A stretch of 64,000 nt of DNA, taken from contig JAPFBL010000084.1 of assembly GCA_026182355.1 (NCBI GenBank), positions 13,355,001 through 13,419,000 on the forward strand, written 5' to 3'. A program made the position numbers and the translations under genes. Positions within the stretch are counted from its first letter, which is position 1, and each line of letters opens with the position of its first letter. Shown piece after piece: positions 36,170 to 51,100 of this stretch. The notes below the pieces were generated by a model. It did no database searches. It worked only from the letters and a program-made list of their open reading frames with translations, and was not told the DNA's origin. The stretch comes from Hermatobates lingyangjiaoensis. Its lineage: Eukaryota; Arthropoda; Insecta; Hemiptera; Hermatobatidae.

Positions 36170-39100
36170 ATGACTTCTTCAGTAGAACCAGTGAATTCAC
36201 CATCTGGAACATTTCTTATGACTCCTCAAGATGAAAAACCGTCGAAAGTTCGTTTAAAAAAAGAGTTAGGACTTTTAGAAGGCGTGGCTATTATACTTGG
36301 AATTATTATTGGATCTGGTAAGTTTTATCATAAGTAACGCATTCTATTGGAACTAGAAGTGTAATTATTGGATCTGAAATGTTTGTAAGTTCATTTAGCT
36401 TCCGTCCATTTTCTGTACAGCGATGGCATTTTCAGAAATCTCTGTGTTTGATGCTTTATTATTCGACTTCGACTAGTGAGGATTAAGCATTTTGTATATA
36501 AGCAAATAAGTATATATACAGGTTTCCTTAGTATGTAGGTATGTTTGTTAACTATTTACGCAACGGATTAACATTCCTCTCACATAGCTACTATTGTTTT
36601 ATCCTGACAATGAAGTAACTTAATATCACAGTTTAAATTGCTTTTTAGCCCATCTTCACCGTTGAATGATATCTATAATTGTGACTTTCTTATAGAACAA
36701 TTCAATATTATGCAATTGTCAAAATATTAAGCGTTACTGTTCTTTAGTGAATTTTAGTAATTTGAAAAATCCGTTATTTTTTTACAGGACCTTCTAACAT
36801 TCTCTAATTAGCATAATTGCCAAGAATTTCGATTGAGCTTTCAATAATGCTGAAACAGTGAAGGTAGACTTTGTTTTGTCATCTCGCATTAATATAATCA
36901 GTCTTAAGAGTGAGGCAAATGAGTTTTAGTTCTTCACTATGTCCTAGGCATAAACAGTTCAATTGAGTCTGAAGTCTGTTGCTATTCTTCCCATTCTTTG
37001 AGACTCACTTCTATAACTTGACTTTGGACATAACTGATTGGTACCTTCAAAAAACAAATAGGAAAATCACTATCCAAAGTAACTTCCTTGGTTAATTCGT
37101 TTCCGACGTCAGTTTTAACCCAGTTTTGATTAATTACCCATTCAAAGTCATCTCTCAGTTTCGTATACTGGCTCGCCGTTTTGTTGTTGTTCTGATTGTT
37201 ACTCTTTAGTTGGCAGTGAAGTCTCACCAACGACATAAATAACAGGTTTCTTTGAGGGTACTCTTTGGACTGATTGTAGCTATTGTAAGGCTTTCGAAAT
37301 AGCAAAAAATTCGACTTGACTGTTAGTGCAACAGCTTGTTTAAGTTTCTACATATGAACAGGAATAACCAAATTATTCTTGAACACCACCAAAGCAACCT
37401 ACCGGATTAATTTACTGCCATACGTATACATTTTGTACAGGGGATTAGTTTCATCTTCTCTGATAAAATTAAATATTGATGGGTGAGGTGAGGTGAGGCG
37501 AGGTCCATTCATTTACAGGCACTAGCTTATCCGGTTCATAGAGAGGATAGAGGTTATCTGGAATATCGATATTTTCTTTACTAGTCTGATAATAAGTATC
37601 TCACAACGCTTTTATTTTAATGTTTATTGGTTCTGTACAATCGAGCAGAGTTGCTATTCTTTTATGATTCTGACTGCCATTCTTTGTTAAATACTTACTA
37701 ACTTTCTGTACATGTACTTTTCCAAGTCTGCTTTCTGTTAAACAAAATTCCTGGCAACTTCATTTCATTCACAACTTCCATTAATTTCCCTATAAGGTAA
37801 CTATTATTGGGTCAGGTTTTCCCTGAAATAAATCGTTGAAAAGTGATTTATTTTTAACAGACCAAGGTTCAGTCAAAAATATATGGTGCGATTGGCCAAC
37901 ATTTGCAAGTCTTATTCAATTTTAGCTGAAATTGCCAGCAAAAGTACAGACATATACACTTTGAGAATAATTTAATTTTAGAATAGGATGTTTATTTAGA
38001 ACACTGGGCTGCAACAAGAACCCGGAAGACATCCTATGTTGATAAATTTTTAGTTCGCGTCTACTTCTAAATGTCTAAAGTTATAAGCATAAGTTATTAA
38101 AAAAATGAATAGCAAAATAATGTTTAAAATATTTTTAAAAAAAATTACTTTAGAATAAATCTGAAAACACATCGACAGGACTTCTACTTTCTACAACTAC
38201 TTTCGAATCATTTCCTCGTCGACGTCATCTGAGCCCTCGAAATCTTGAAAGACTTTAATAAGTATATTTAGCGTTACCATTTATTTACATTTTGGTATTC
38301 GCCTGTCAGTTAATTCGGTTGATATAAGCACATATATAATTTCATAAAAAATAAACAGTAAATGAAATATTATTATTTTTATGCACCTGTGAGAGTACTC
38401 GCATATTTATAAAACATGTTGTAATGGAACATTTTCCTATGCATTTTAACTTTTTGTAACTCTTAATTATTGCTAGTTAAATTCAGTGCCTTTGTTTTAT
38501 ATCATAGTGTTAGATTTTTTGAAACGAAATAATATTTCATAAAATGATTCTGATTGGTATCAAATTTTGTAGCAAAGAATAATCATTTATGAAGCACATT
38601 AGTATGACCTTTGGTGATCCATTTCGGAAACCTATATGATTACACCGTTACTGAGTATGATTGAAACTCTATGTGTCTTCAGGCCATAGGTTTACCCAGA
38701 GGTGTCGAAGGGTTCAGGGCACCCATTTATATGAGACTTCCTTATCTCCAAATGTCTATCTGTTATATCCATGTCGTTCTACTTGACAACTGAGAACGAG
38801 GATTCGTACTAATGAGTCCTTCCTGTTAAGGTGAAGAGTTAAAAAAGGCCGACTAGCCCATTGGTAAGAATAGTAGAAGTTTTATGGGCTCTGTTTATTA
38901 ACCAAATGTACGTTAAATATAACTCGGCACCATTCGGAAGGATGAAGAGTCCCACTGCCAAGGAATCCCACGCATTTCTGAAGCACTGCTACCACTACCA
39001 GTAAGCATGGTAAGCCAATGAAAATTTTGGACAACCAAAAGCGGTAGTGGGTTACTCGGGCCAATATATGCTTTAACGAGTGAAAGAAAATTAACTGTTT

Positions 39101-42100
39101 GATTATGTGTGTAGTCCTATTACACTATACCTATGGGCACAATAGTGTGTTGGTTACCTATGGACACCAAACGATTATGTATCTTGTTATTAGATATATA
39201 TTTTTTTTAAGTAGTAATATGTAACTATTTCATTTGTTTGTTAGGTTTTTGTATGTATTTCATGTGTAAAGTATATTTTCTTTTCTGGGACATCATTGGC
39301 TTTACTTTTCTTCTATGGTGGTTATAATATTATATAATGTTACAGTATCTATAAAATCCAAATGCATTGTTCTTACAGGTTTTATTCAAGTATTTTGATG
39401 CCTTATGATATCTGTAGTATGAAAGCGTGAGCGTTTCCTTATAATTTTCAATCAGTTTCAGTGTGGAAATTCTCACTAATAAATTTCACTTCCGTTGTTG
39501 CTGTTTTGACAATTTCACTTTTTGTGTTCACTAATAATTTTTCTGATAAGGAATAGGGGTATTCTGGCATTCTGATTACCAAGTTAACAAGTATCTCTGA
39601 TTCATTAACTCTCCTGCAGTAAGTGTAAGTTTTATTGAATGGTAGAAATACAACTGTAGAGTTTATATGCAAGCTTAAGTAATTATATGTCCATTAATTT
39701 AATGACGGGTAGTGATGTATGTGTATATATATTTAAATATTTGTATCAATTCTTCTTTGAAACAGTTTAAATACAACACCATATTTACTTGACGCATAAT
39801 TTATCCAATTTCCAGAAGTCTTTCCTCGTCTCTTCTTTCATATAAAGCACTGCCTATGGTGGTTGTCGACATGTTTCGACTGAACATCAGTCATCATGAA
39901 AATAATCAATAAAGGTTTGTTTAAGAGAGTTATTTGAATATATGTAGAGCTGGATGGTGTGGTTCAAGTTAAGTCAATCATTTCTTTCTTGGTGACATTT
40001 GATGGATTAAGTCAGGGTGTTGGCCTCTCGTTGTACCTGGCAAAGGGAACTTCACTTGTTCGTAAATAGCTTCAAGACTATTTCTGCTACTAATTAATAT
40101 TAATTTCTTGCTATTTTTCCTGTAGTATAATAATTGCTTTCTTTAATTGCAAGTGAAAATATTCAATTCTTGACTGGTGACTTGTGTACCGTTAATCAAA
40201 CAACTGTCTCGTGTTAAGTTAAACTTACAGACCTGCTCTGAAAGAACTTCTTTTGCAAGAAGCATTCATTTTAAGTCTTTTAGATAAAGAAGTCATTGTC
40301 ATGACGATGTATGAGAATTTAAGTCTCTCGACATGTGTACTCGTGCACCAGACCTCTTCTTTTAGTTTAGAATCCATAATTATGTTACTATTGGTCATTA
40401 TTAAGTTTTCCATGGTTGGTATGTGGCAATAGGTTATATGTAATAAATAACTACACTATCATCAGGTTTAACACATTTAACATATGTCTTTACATTATTC
40501 TTTTATCAGTCTTGTATTTTTCTGTAAATTGGTTCTTATAGAGCAGTTGGTTAATGGTGGCTGTTATTGTGGTTTTGTTTTTATACATGTATAATGATAT
40601 TTCAAGGAAAGCACTGAAAATCTTATATAGATATATATGTAATTCGACACCTATCATCATCAGAAGTGACCTGCTGGTACCAAGGCAGCACCTCATTTTC
40701 TTTTCTCATATATATTCCCTAAAATAATTGCAGCCAGTGTTGGATATGTTAATTCGTAGACCACCAGTTGTTTAAAAATTGACCTTTTTTAGTAACTTCC
40801 CTTCGTAATTTGTAAGAGTTCAGTGATGTTTCAATAATATTTTATTTTGTTGTACATCTTAAGTAATGGTTTACTTATCAGTTAATTGACTATTTCGTTT
40901 GAATATGGCGTTGATAATTAATATATGTTGTTTATTATATATTATATTTTTAGGAATATTCATTTCCCCCCAAGGTATATTGGAAGAAGTAAAATCAGTG
41001 GCTTGTTCTGTCATAATATGGTTTGCATCGGGGTTACTCTCTTTGGTAGGCGCCCTTTGTTATGCTGAACTGGGAACATCTATTCCAAAGTCTGGTGGAG
41101 ATTACGCATATATATTTGAGGCCTTTGGTTCATTGCCTGCATTTCTTTACTTGTGGGCGGCCATGGTTGTATTTGTGTAAGTTATCTTTTTTTATACAAT
41201 TACCGTTTTTTTCTTACCAAATGTATTAATTTAACTGATTTAACTAATTTAAAAACTTTATTTTTAATGATATGTTCCTTACTTAATACAAATATAATTG
41301 TAATATTGGATTTAGTGTTTTTAATGTACTGCATGTTTCGTGAATATGGTAGTTCTATTTCTCTTATCTATAGTTATCTCTTTGTAATAAGCATTTGGAC
41401 TGAAGTTGTACGCGTTGAGATTACTTTACAATCAGTTAGTTGTATTCTATGTTTACTAAATTGCTTGTACGCGTTTACTAAATTGCTTGTACGCGTTGAG
41501 ATTACTTTACAATCAGTTAGTTGTATTCTAAGTTTACTAAATTGCTCTGTTTACGTGTAATGAGAGAGAAAAATGGTGTGATTGTGAGCGTTTGGTTCTC
41601 TTAATTACAGAGTTCATCCAGTTTATCTAACTAGTATACTCGTAAGTCTGTCTGTGTCTGACATTTGGTATATATATTATATTATTATATATATTATATA
41701 TATATATATATTATTTGGTATATATAATAAGTTATCTTACTTTTGATCATTCAGTTATGCGAAAAAGATAATTTATGAACTTTATTAGGAATGAAAATTT
41801 GTTATGAAGTGATGGTGAAAATTCTCTGTTAACCTCACTAATGATCTAATGAAATGTTTTCATAAATTCATATCAAATCTGTGAAATTGTTAGTTTGAAA
41901 ACCCATATTTAATAAAGAAAAATAATATACCATTTTCATAACTAAAAATATATGTATTAAATTTTTTTGATTATGGGATTTTTCTTTCGAAAATAATCTT
42001 GAACAGACCGTAGCTCCTTATATGTAAACCTATCGAATTCACCATTGTTCTTCTTCCATTTTCTAGTGATATATCGTAGTAAGGCCACACATTGGAACCG

Positions 42101-45100
42101 TCATCCTTACTGTTGTTGACTCTAAACAATTGGTTTTTAGCTTCTGATTTATTGTTTTGGTATTTTGATTTGGTTCACTGTAAAATATAATATTTGCATT
42201 AGCATGATGATTTAAATTCAATGAAAATAGTTTAAATTTATCATATCAATTATAGCAATTGAGGCTGAAATAATTTGAATATTTTTTATAAGACTTTGAG
42301 GCATATGTTTGTTAATTTCACCATCAATTTGGTGATTATCAATATATGTTCAACATTATCACATTTGATGTAAATAGGGTACTCGAATCAAAATAATTGT
42401 CAGTATAACGAAATTCAAAAGTTAACCGGCTGACATGGTTAAATTAGATTAAAAATGTTTTCGATTCGAACTCAAATCCATTAATGATTTAACTGTGCCT
42501 TATACTTTTGTATTGTCAATTTTCATAATATCATCCTAAGAGAATAGTATGTTTATGGTATTACTGGATAATTTCTGCAATAAAAGTATTTTTCAAAAGA
42601 TAAATTTCTTTTGCAACGATGAAAAACTTTATTAAAAAAATTATGGAAAAATAAACAGTCCAAAACTTTATTCAAAAAGGAATTATGGAAAAATAAATAG
42701 TGCAATCTTGAAGTCGAGAGTGACAACTTTTTTCTATAAAACTAAAGAGCCTCATCTGTATGGCTCGTTTTAATTCATATTATAGATGGGTAAGATCAAA
42801 TCGTCAGTTGGTATTTATTTTCAACTCTGTGCCATGTTCAATTGAATTGATGAATATAAAATGTTAAATTGTGTAGAAACAGAAGCTTAAACTTTTAGTC
42901 ACCAAGTATAGTCGTGAGATGTGTAGCAACCAAACAAAGCAGAATAAAGAATCCTGTTTGTACGTTGTCAACATTCAAGGTCTTTTTAGTTGTACATGGT
43001 GCTTCATTTACATTGATTCTTTAATGTCAATTAAGTAATTAGTTAAGATAAATAAAATAAATTACCTAAGGCAGCTATTTTATTATATTATTTTATATTT
43101 ACATATTGTAATATAATGAATTTGCAGTGATCTCAGGGTCTTACTCTGAAATATTAAAATACATTTTTATTTCAATATTGATTAGAGTTCAGTTACGAAT
43201 GACTTACACTTAATTATTAGAGTATATGAATAACTTTGTTATCAGTACGGGTTGAGATCTCTGAAATCGTTTTTCCATTTTTGATTTGTTCTTGATAGTT
43301 AATGAATTATTTGAAATCAGTCGTATTCAGTAAGAAGAAAGAACAATAATAAATAATTGATATTAATAGCAAGGTTTATTTTAATAATTTCAGCTGATGT
43401 TTTGTTTAACATTTAATAATAAGTGTGAATTGAACAAAAAATATTTTTTGTTGGACTAGTATTAAAGTAAATGAATAAATATTAGAGGCATTATTTCTTA
43501 AAATGTGTGTATGTAATAACGCCATTTTCTCTCTTTTTTTTAGACCTACAACAAATGCCATTATGGGGCTGACATTTACCAAATATGTACTTCAGCCATT
43601 CTTTCCAGTTTGTGAACAACCAGACCTTGCTGTTAGACTGATTGCAGCTGTGGTCATTTGTTTTTTCACATTTATTAATTGCTACGATGTTAGAGGGACC
43701 ACTAAAGTCCAAAATGCATTTATGTTCACGAAAGTGGCTGCGTTAATTCTCATTATTATAACAGGCGTAGCCTTTGCATTCACATGTAATTATTATTTTA
43801 TTTGTTTTATATTTGAATTACATTATGGATTAATGTGTAGCATATATTTGTTCTTATATTTCGTTTCTTTGATTTATATTAGAAAGTTTCATACCAGTTT
43901 AAATATACTATATATTATTGGTAGGAACTGCTGTTTCCTAAAATGTAATTATTTATTTTAGTCAACATTTTGTCATCAGTTTATCTAGGTTAGGTTGCAG
44001 TGGCAGTCCCACAAGAAACACACATGGGTCGACCATTGATCCTTTATGTTACCTCACAATTAACCTTCTACTACATTGGGGATCCTAAATTTTGCCTAAC
44101 TCAAGTGTATTTAGAGTAGAGAGATCTTTAACGAGTTTGTGACATAGTATAGGATGGGATGGGGTTTTGGGATGTAACTTGTAAGGATATAGCCGAACCG
44201 TCGGTTAATAACAATACAGGAGTTGGAGAAGGGATGTTTTCCACTTTTTGAGATCCGACTAAGGAGTGGGCCCTCATAAAGTATTAGTGTGCTCGGTAAA
44301 GGAAGGAAAGTTCAGGACGATCCTCGATCAAAGAGTAGTGGGAGTGGATTGGCAAAGGTGCCCGTGCCCAGTGTGGTGGTTTGGGGAAATTATTATATTT
44401 GAGCCAGTATTATAAGTGTCTGAGATTGGCCATGTTGCATCCAGATGTAGCAGGAGTCGGAAATGTGTGACTATTGTGGCCTTGTAACCATGCTTCGAGG
44501 TCGTGCCCTGGCACGAGTAAGTCAGCTTGCTTTAGTTGAAGGAAAAATGGTTTACAATTTAATTTGCATAATGCTTTTGTGAAGTCCTACCCCATCGGGA
44601 AGAGAGAGATAGAGATAAATGATCAGAAAGTAGGTTATGAATAGGCTTCTACTGGTGTAAATAAACGTGAATAAGTCTAAGTTTGCTACTGATGAGTTGG
44701 CTCTGTTCTCCTCGCAGATTGGATAATCCGGGAAACCTGGAATTATCACCAGACCATGTCATGTCTTGGTCATGACCCTAGATTCTTCATGTGAAAGATG
44801 AAAGATCTCTTGTGCGCGTCGTCTCACGGAGAGGGTGTGAAGCAAGATTTAGGATTCTCGTAGAATTAGTCAGTATTATAGTTCACCGATAACTGAAAAG
44901 GGAGCAAGTTAAAAATTAATGCACACTTTCCGTGTTATTATAATATTTATGAAGATTCATAGACAGCATTATTTTTCCTTTCAAAGGAGGAAAGAGTTGA
45001 ACAAAGAACTATGGTTAAAACTATTATTTGAGGCAGATTATGTATTAATTGTACTTATTAAAATATACTTATCTAATAAAACAAGTTAAAAGAGCTGTAT

Positions 45101-48100
45101 ATTTGAGTGAGGAAAATATTAGCTAGAAGATCCGTACAAACAGTTTCGACTTCTGCGAAACTTCCTTACTCACAAACACTTGGCAAAGTAAAATTATGCT
45201 TAAATGGAAGAGGGTTATTTATAATCAAACAATGCTAAATAACTGGAAATAGTTAACGACTTTAATCACTTGTAATAATGTTTAATCTATACTATTATAT
45301 TAAAGAGAAAGCCTTCTTGTTTCCTATAAGAATGCTTTGTGATTTCATCTGGTACTTAAGGTCAGTTTAGAATAGGCTTCCAGCAATTATAAAGTTTATT
45401 GGGTAAGTAATTTCAGTTGCTGGAATTATATTTAACCGGTGTTGATATTATTCGTTAAGTGTATTTATTCAATAGAAGAGTTAATATTCTTTATTGTATA
45501 TAAACTTTTCTTATCTTATTATAAATCTTTTTTTTTTATTTATCATTTATTATGCAATTTATCGAGTTTGAAACAAAATTGGGAAAAAGTTTTTTTTTTT
45601 TTAATTTTGCAGCGGGTTCAGAGAATTTACACGACCCATTTAAAAACACGGACTACAGTGTTGGAAAGGTTGCTGTTGCTTTTTATTCGGGAATATATTC
45701 CTTCTCGGGATGGTATTGCATTTCATTTTTTTTTTTTTTATCTATATATTTATATCTTTAAATTTTTATAAAACTTTTTTTCAGGAATTATTTAAACTTT
45801 ATGACTGAAGAACTGAAGGATCCTTATTGTGTCAAGTCGATTTTGTATTGTATGTTTTTCCAAATATAAGTTGAATTACATAGGCGCTGTCAGATTCATA
45901 GTTTTACAAACTAATTATTCTCTTTCCTAGAATTTAGGTAATAGTATTATTAGTTGAATTAACTTTGTTACTATATTTTAATGCCAATTAAAATCAAACT
46001 AATAACTGTACAAGGACACCTACCAGTTCAGATAATGGTTCAGTTAATGCATTTTTCAGTTTTTCTTTCTTGTTTTGGTCTCGTTTAGATAATTTTAGTT
46101 TCGTTTCGAAAAAAAATTCTTTGTTACATTCTATGATGAAATTGCATTGTGATATATCAATCAATATAATATATATATTACTTAGTCTATTTTTATTCTT
46201 TCCATAGGGTGATTCCCAGTTAGCCAATACTGAACTCTGGGATTAAAATTGTATTAAGATTTAGTCTTCTGTAATTATCTTCAAGTGGTATCATACTAAT
46301 TTTAAATTAAAATTGTAGTAAGATTTAGTCTTCTGTAATTATCTTCAAGTGGTATCATACTAATCTTAAATTAAAATTGTAGTAAGATTTAGTCTTCTGT
46401 AATTATCTTCAAGTGGTATCATACTAATTTTAAATTAATCATGTTCTTGTTATAATAATTGTCATTAGTTTATGTTTAAAAGTAATTGCTTTAAGCACTA
46501 ATAATGCGAACATTTTTAGTCGTTTGATAAATTTATTTATATATAACAATGTTCTAAAATAATACGTTTGAGTTACTTATATGTAAATTAAACACGCCTG
46601 GAATTAGCACTATAACATATAAAATAAAATCTTTTTTATTATGTTTGAGAAAAATATAGTGACGTATATAATTCTATATCATCATCATACATTTTTAATA
46701 TTCAAATGTTTACATCAACAATCGGTTTTGAGCTCTCCATAACATATTTTTAAGTGAAATAAATGATAATACTTATTGATGAGTGCTTTAAATTCATACG
46801 TTTGCAATTATTATTATAATTAAATATGATAAAATCGAATTCTAATTAATAATTATAGCTTTTTCATGAATTCATTCCTAATTTGATTTTCGAAATTATT
46901 ATTCATCCTTTCGATAATTTTAAAAAGTTACTTATAACTTATTTGAAAGTCAATTTATAAAATACTGGGAAAATATATTGAATGTGTTTTTAGATATTCA
47001 AAAAACTGAATAGTTCTTGATACAAGAATCATTCTACTATATATATGATACAGATTCGCTTATCTACCATAAGCGAAATTGACAGTTAGAGTTTCATTAA
47101 TAATGCCTTAATTTGTTTGATGTGAAGTGTTTTACTCATCATATGTTATAGGAATCTCCCACGAGCCATTTATATATCTCTACCGCTTGTTACAAGTGTC
47201 TACGTACTGGCTAATATTGCTTATTTAACAGTACTAACGACTGAAGAAATGATCACTTCAAATGCAATTGCAGTGGTAAGTTTGAATACAGTTATACATT
47301 TATGCTTAAAACATTTAAGTAATATTGTCGATGTTAACATTAAGGAATGCCTCTAATAAGAAATTTTCACAGAGAAGTTATTTAAACATGTTTAACTTTT
47401 AATTAGATCTTTTAATATTTGGACTTGCTAAATAATGAGCTGTTAGTTCCAGAGAAGTAATTCACGATAAGTTATTCCCGGAAATAGTTAGCGCAACTGG
47501 AAAATAGAGCAACTGGCTCTCATGGTTATATTTTTCCTTACATATCTATCGTGTGGTGCCTAAATAATTGAATTTGTTATTGTATTTATTTATTTATCCT
47601 CTATTTGAAATGTTGAGCTATAAAAAATTACTATCCAGTAAAATAGGTTTTGCGAATTGCTCTGCTGTGTGGGTGTGTGTATGTGTGTATCTTTATCTGA
47701 TCAGGATATCTAAAAAAAAACAATAGTTGTAATCACCAAATTTCATATTTATGTTACTGTTAGTTCTGAGACGGAACATCAAGCTTGGCATCAATATTGC
47801 ATTTTTTTTTATGTAGAACTACATTAATAGAAAAAAAAATGTTCGTGTTTTGGTAGAAATATGTTCTCATAGTTTCTATTGAACCACTGTAGTTTTAACT
47901 TTTTAGTCAACATTTAATATGTTTAGGCTGTAATCCGCATAGTACTCGTAATTGTCCTTCAGGACAATTTACAAGTTTGTAAATTGTTTTGGAATAAAGA
48001 TAACGGACTTCTAAAAGATTCTGATTACGTTGATAGTGATATTAGTTTTGATATGAATAACAATTTTGATATGAATTAGTTAAACTAATAGAGAGAAATA

Positions 48101-51100
48101 GCATTTGTTTGGTAAATTATAGGAACTTTCTACAGCGCTTGTGGTGAGAAACTAGAAAAACTTCTTTCTTGTACTGATATATTTAAAGCCTGTTTAGAGT
48201 CTATAGACCACAAGTTGTTTTATGTAATTGATTACTTATTTTAATTTGTTTGTAAAATGTATAGTTTCAAAAGTGATTATTATTGATGGTTATTATTTTA
48301 ATTATAATTTCTGGTCAATTTTATGACAGTTCCAGTATAAGATCTTATATATGGTCGAATAAATCAGAGAAACTGATAAGTCCATTCGTTAAAACGGCTC
48401 ATGGATGTATTCTTTCTAAAGTGCTTCTTAATTGTGAAGACTGTGAAGGTTCTTCTAAAACTCACAATTATCTGTTGGGAAATAATCAGAAGAATAAAAT
48501 AAATACGCATATCATATCATATCGTTAAAGGAACCAACAATTCACTTGACAGCATAAATATCTGCACAGAGAATTGATCATGTATAAGGTTTTGTAAATG
48601 TAGAATTAGATCAGGTTCCTTTAACCAGCAAAATTAAAATGGTAGAAACATGGAACAATAGTTCCACTTCTCTTTTAGCAAAAGTTGTTCCCTTGAGATT
48701 CAGAGTGCAGAAACGAACAACACAAGAATCATCATCTCCTGCGACCAACAGGAAGGGTATTCTAGCCCTGACTACTCACTAAATCTGTTTCTATAAATTA
48801 ACTTTAATTAAATGGGAAAACTATAATTTCAAACAACCGGAACTGAAGGACAACTGAATTACAAATGTAAAATCATTGACGGTAACCACAGCTAATATTG
48901 AAGAATTGGCTGCTTCAAGGAGGAGCGGGAGGTCTTGAGTATTTTACAGTATACAAGACAGTGGATACTTCTGAGGTTAAAGCTGATTGTGGCTTTATTA
49001 GGATATGAGGATTACATAAACAGTCATTCAAATTTACTAACTTCTGAAGTCCCTATGAAATATCAGAGATATTGTAATTACCTGAATCTCCTTTACTTGC
49101 CCCACGAAAAGATATATATATACCTTTTATTCATTTCTTTGGAATGAACTAGAAATTGGGAAGTAAAAGTCACTATGATCATAAAAGAACATATGGAAAA
49201 AGGTGTATGTCCGAGTAGTTCGCAATAAGTAATCATTATATCCCCTCTTTCAAAAGCTGGTAAAGACCGAGGCAACCGTGCAAGCTGTATTTATTATCGT
49301 TTACATTGTTTGGATAAACTGCTTGAAGCCAAGATCAGTTGCATGTTTATCAGCCATAAGTTAATAATGGTGACAATTTTTTTTTAAAGAGTGTAATTCT
49401 CATGTTATGGTACCGGTCATGGTAGTAAAATACACAAAAGCTATACCACATCACTGAAGTGACATCTATATATAAATTCTCTTCGTGGCTCTGTATGTAT
49501 GTATGTATGTTTGTACCTTATGCATTCGGCCTACAATGGACCTTTTTCAAAAATTCTTTTGCAAGGCACTTTCTATAGGTCTTGGGGAGGTTTTAGGCTA
49601 TTAAACTCTGGGGGGCAGCTTAACCCCGGCCCCCTAGGGCCCAAAAACCTCAAAAATTTGCCAATTTTTAGTTTTTGCATTTTTTCTCAAGAAATATGGC
49701 GTCTACGGCCTTAATGCATAAAATATGAAATGTTGGAAATAAAAATCGAGCTTAATGTTATTTAATGATTTTTTGCTCTAGGATGCTTCTTTCATAGCCT
49801 AGGTACCACTATTCTCCTGAAAATGTTTATAAACGTCCAAGGGACTGTAGATCATGAATAAAGAATCGTAAGACAAAAATGCATAAAATAATATTGAACC
49901 CAATTTTCATTTCGATCATTTCATATTTTATACTTAAAACTTCTAGACCCGGGCAACGCCGGGTATTTTTGCTTGTATTTACAAAAGTTCTGTTTGTAGT
50001 AATTTTTGGTGAATCCCGAAAACAGTACGAATGACTTTCAGACACTAATAGGACCATTGAAATTGTCCGTTGAATCAAAACAACTTCTATCTTTTTTGGT
50101 AGAGATATTAATAATTCCCTATGAAGTATCCCGAAGATCCATATTAAATGTATACTGAGTTATTATTATTAGAGGGTGACTATATCACTTAAAAACTATA
50201 TCGTCTTAAAAACTATTGTACTTCCCCCCTTCTGTACTAAAGTACCCCAGCAGTTAGCTTCAACGCCTCCAAGAAGTTCAGCACTTTTGCTGGTCCAGCA
50301 GGTAAAGTTTTTCCATGGTTTTGTTGTGTCCCGAAGCACCTACCTCTGTGCATCAGAGTTGTCTGACAGTCAGCCAGCAGGTACAACGGTGTTTCTTCCA
50401 CTTTGCAGAATCTGCACAAACCATCATTGATAATGCCTATCAGGCTCTCTAAGTTTCGGGAAGAAGTGACTTCCTTTCTCCTTCTTCGGGACAGTCTTCT
50501 TAGGGTCCTTAGGTACACTTGTGGGAGGTTGACTAATTAGCGCTTTTGGACCCTCTGCGCTGCCGGAGGATGGTCTCCGGACTTCTTTCTCCTTAGTATC
50601 ATACACGGGAAAATCCATGAAGCTCTGTTGGTGGTATTTTGTCCGCTCCGGCAGAGCACCTCATACCAGAGTAAGGCTATTTACTCAAGGGGGTCGCCTG
50701 GTACCCAAGAGGCTCCGTTCATAGTAGAGTAACCCCTGTATCATCCATCCATCAGCATGGATCGCATAACGCCTTGGATTGGGGCTGGGTTAAGAGGAGA
50801 GGATTTGGGAAGTTGGAAGGATGTGAAGGTGGTCAGGCCCAGCCGCTAGTCACCTTCTCTTTCGTTTGTCCCTGCATACCTGCATATAGCTGGTTAACAG
50901 GGAAACCTCGCGAAGGCTGAAAGTCGGAGTTGAGTGCTAGAGGCTATTAGAGGCGCATAATCACTCCATTACTACCCCCCCCCCCCCCCCCCCCCCCTGT
51001 ATACGGAGTTACTTGTTGTATGTTGAGATATACAATGAAATACCGTTATGAATTGAAACAGTTGTGGGGGATTACTGTATACATTCAGGAACTGTAAATT

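Noticed and set aside
40899..41180. Separate 93-codon gene
   Set aside because: It is exon 2 of the SLC7 gene (40954-41176) plus intron sequence.
42460..42480. Possible tRNA T-arm (CGATTCGAACTC)
   Set aside because: No acceptor, D or anticodon arm could be folded around it.
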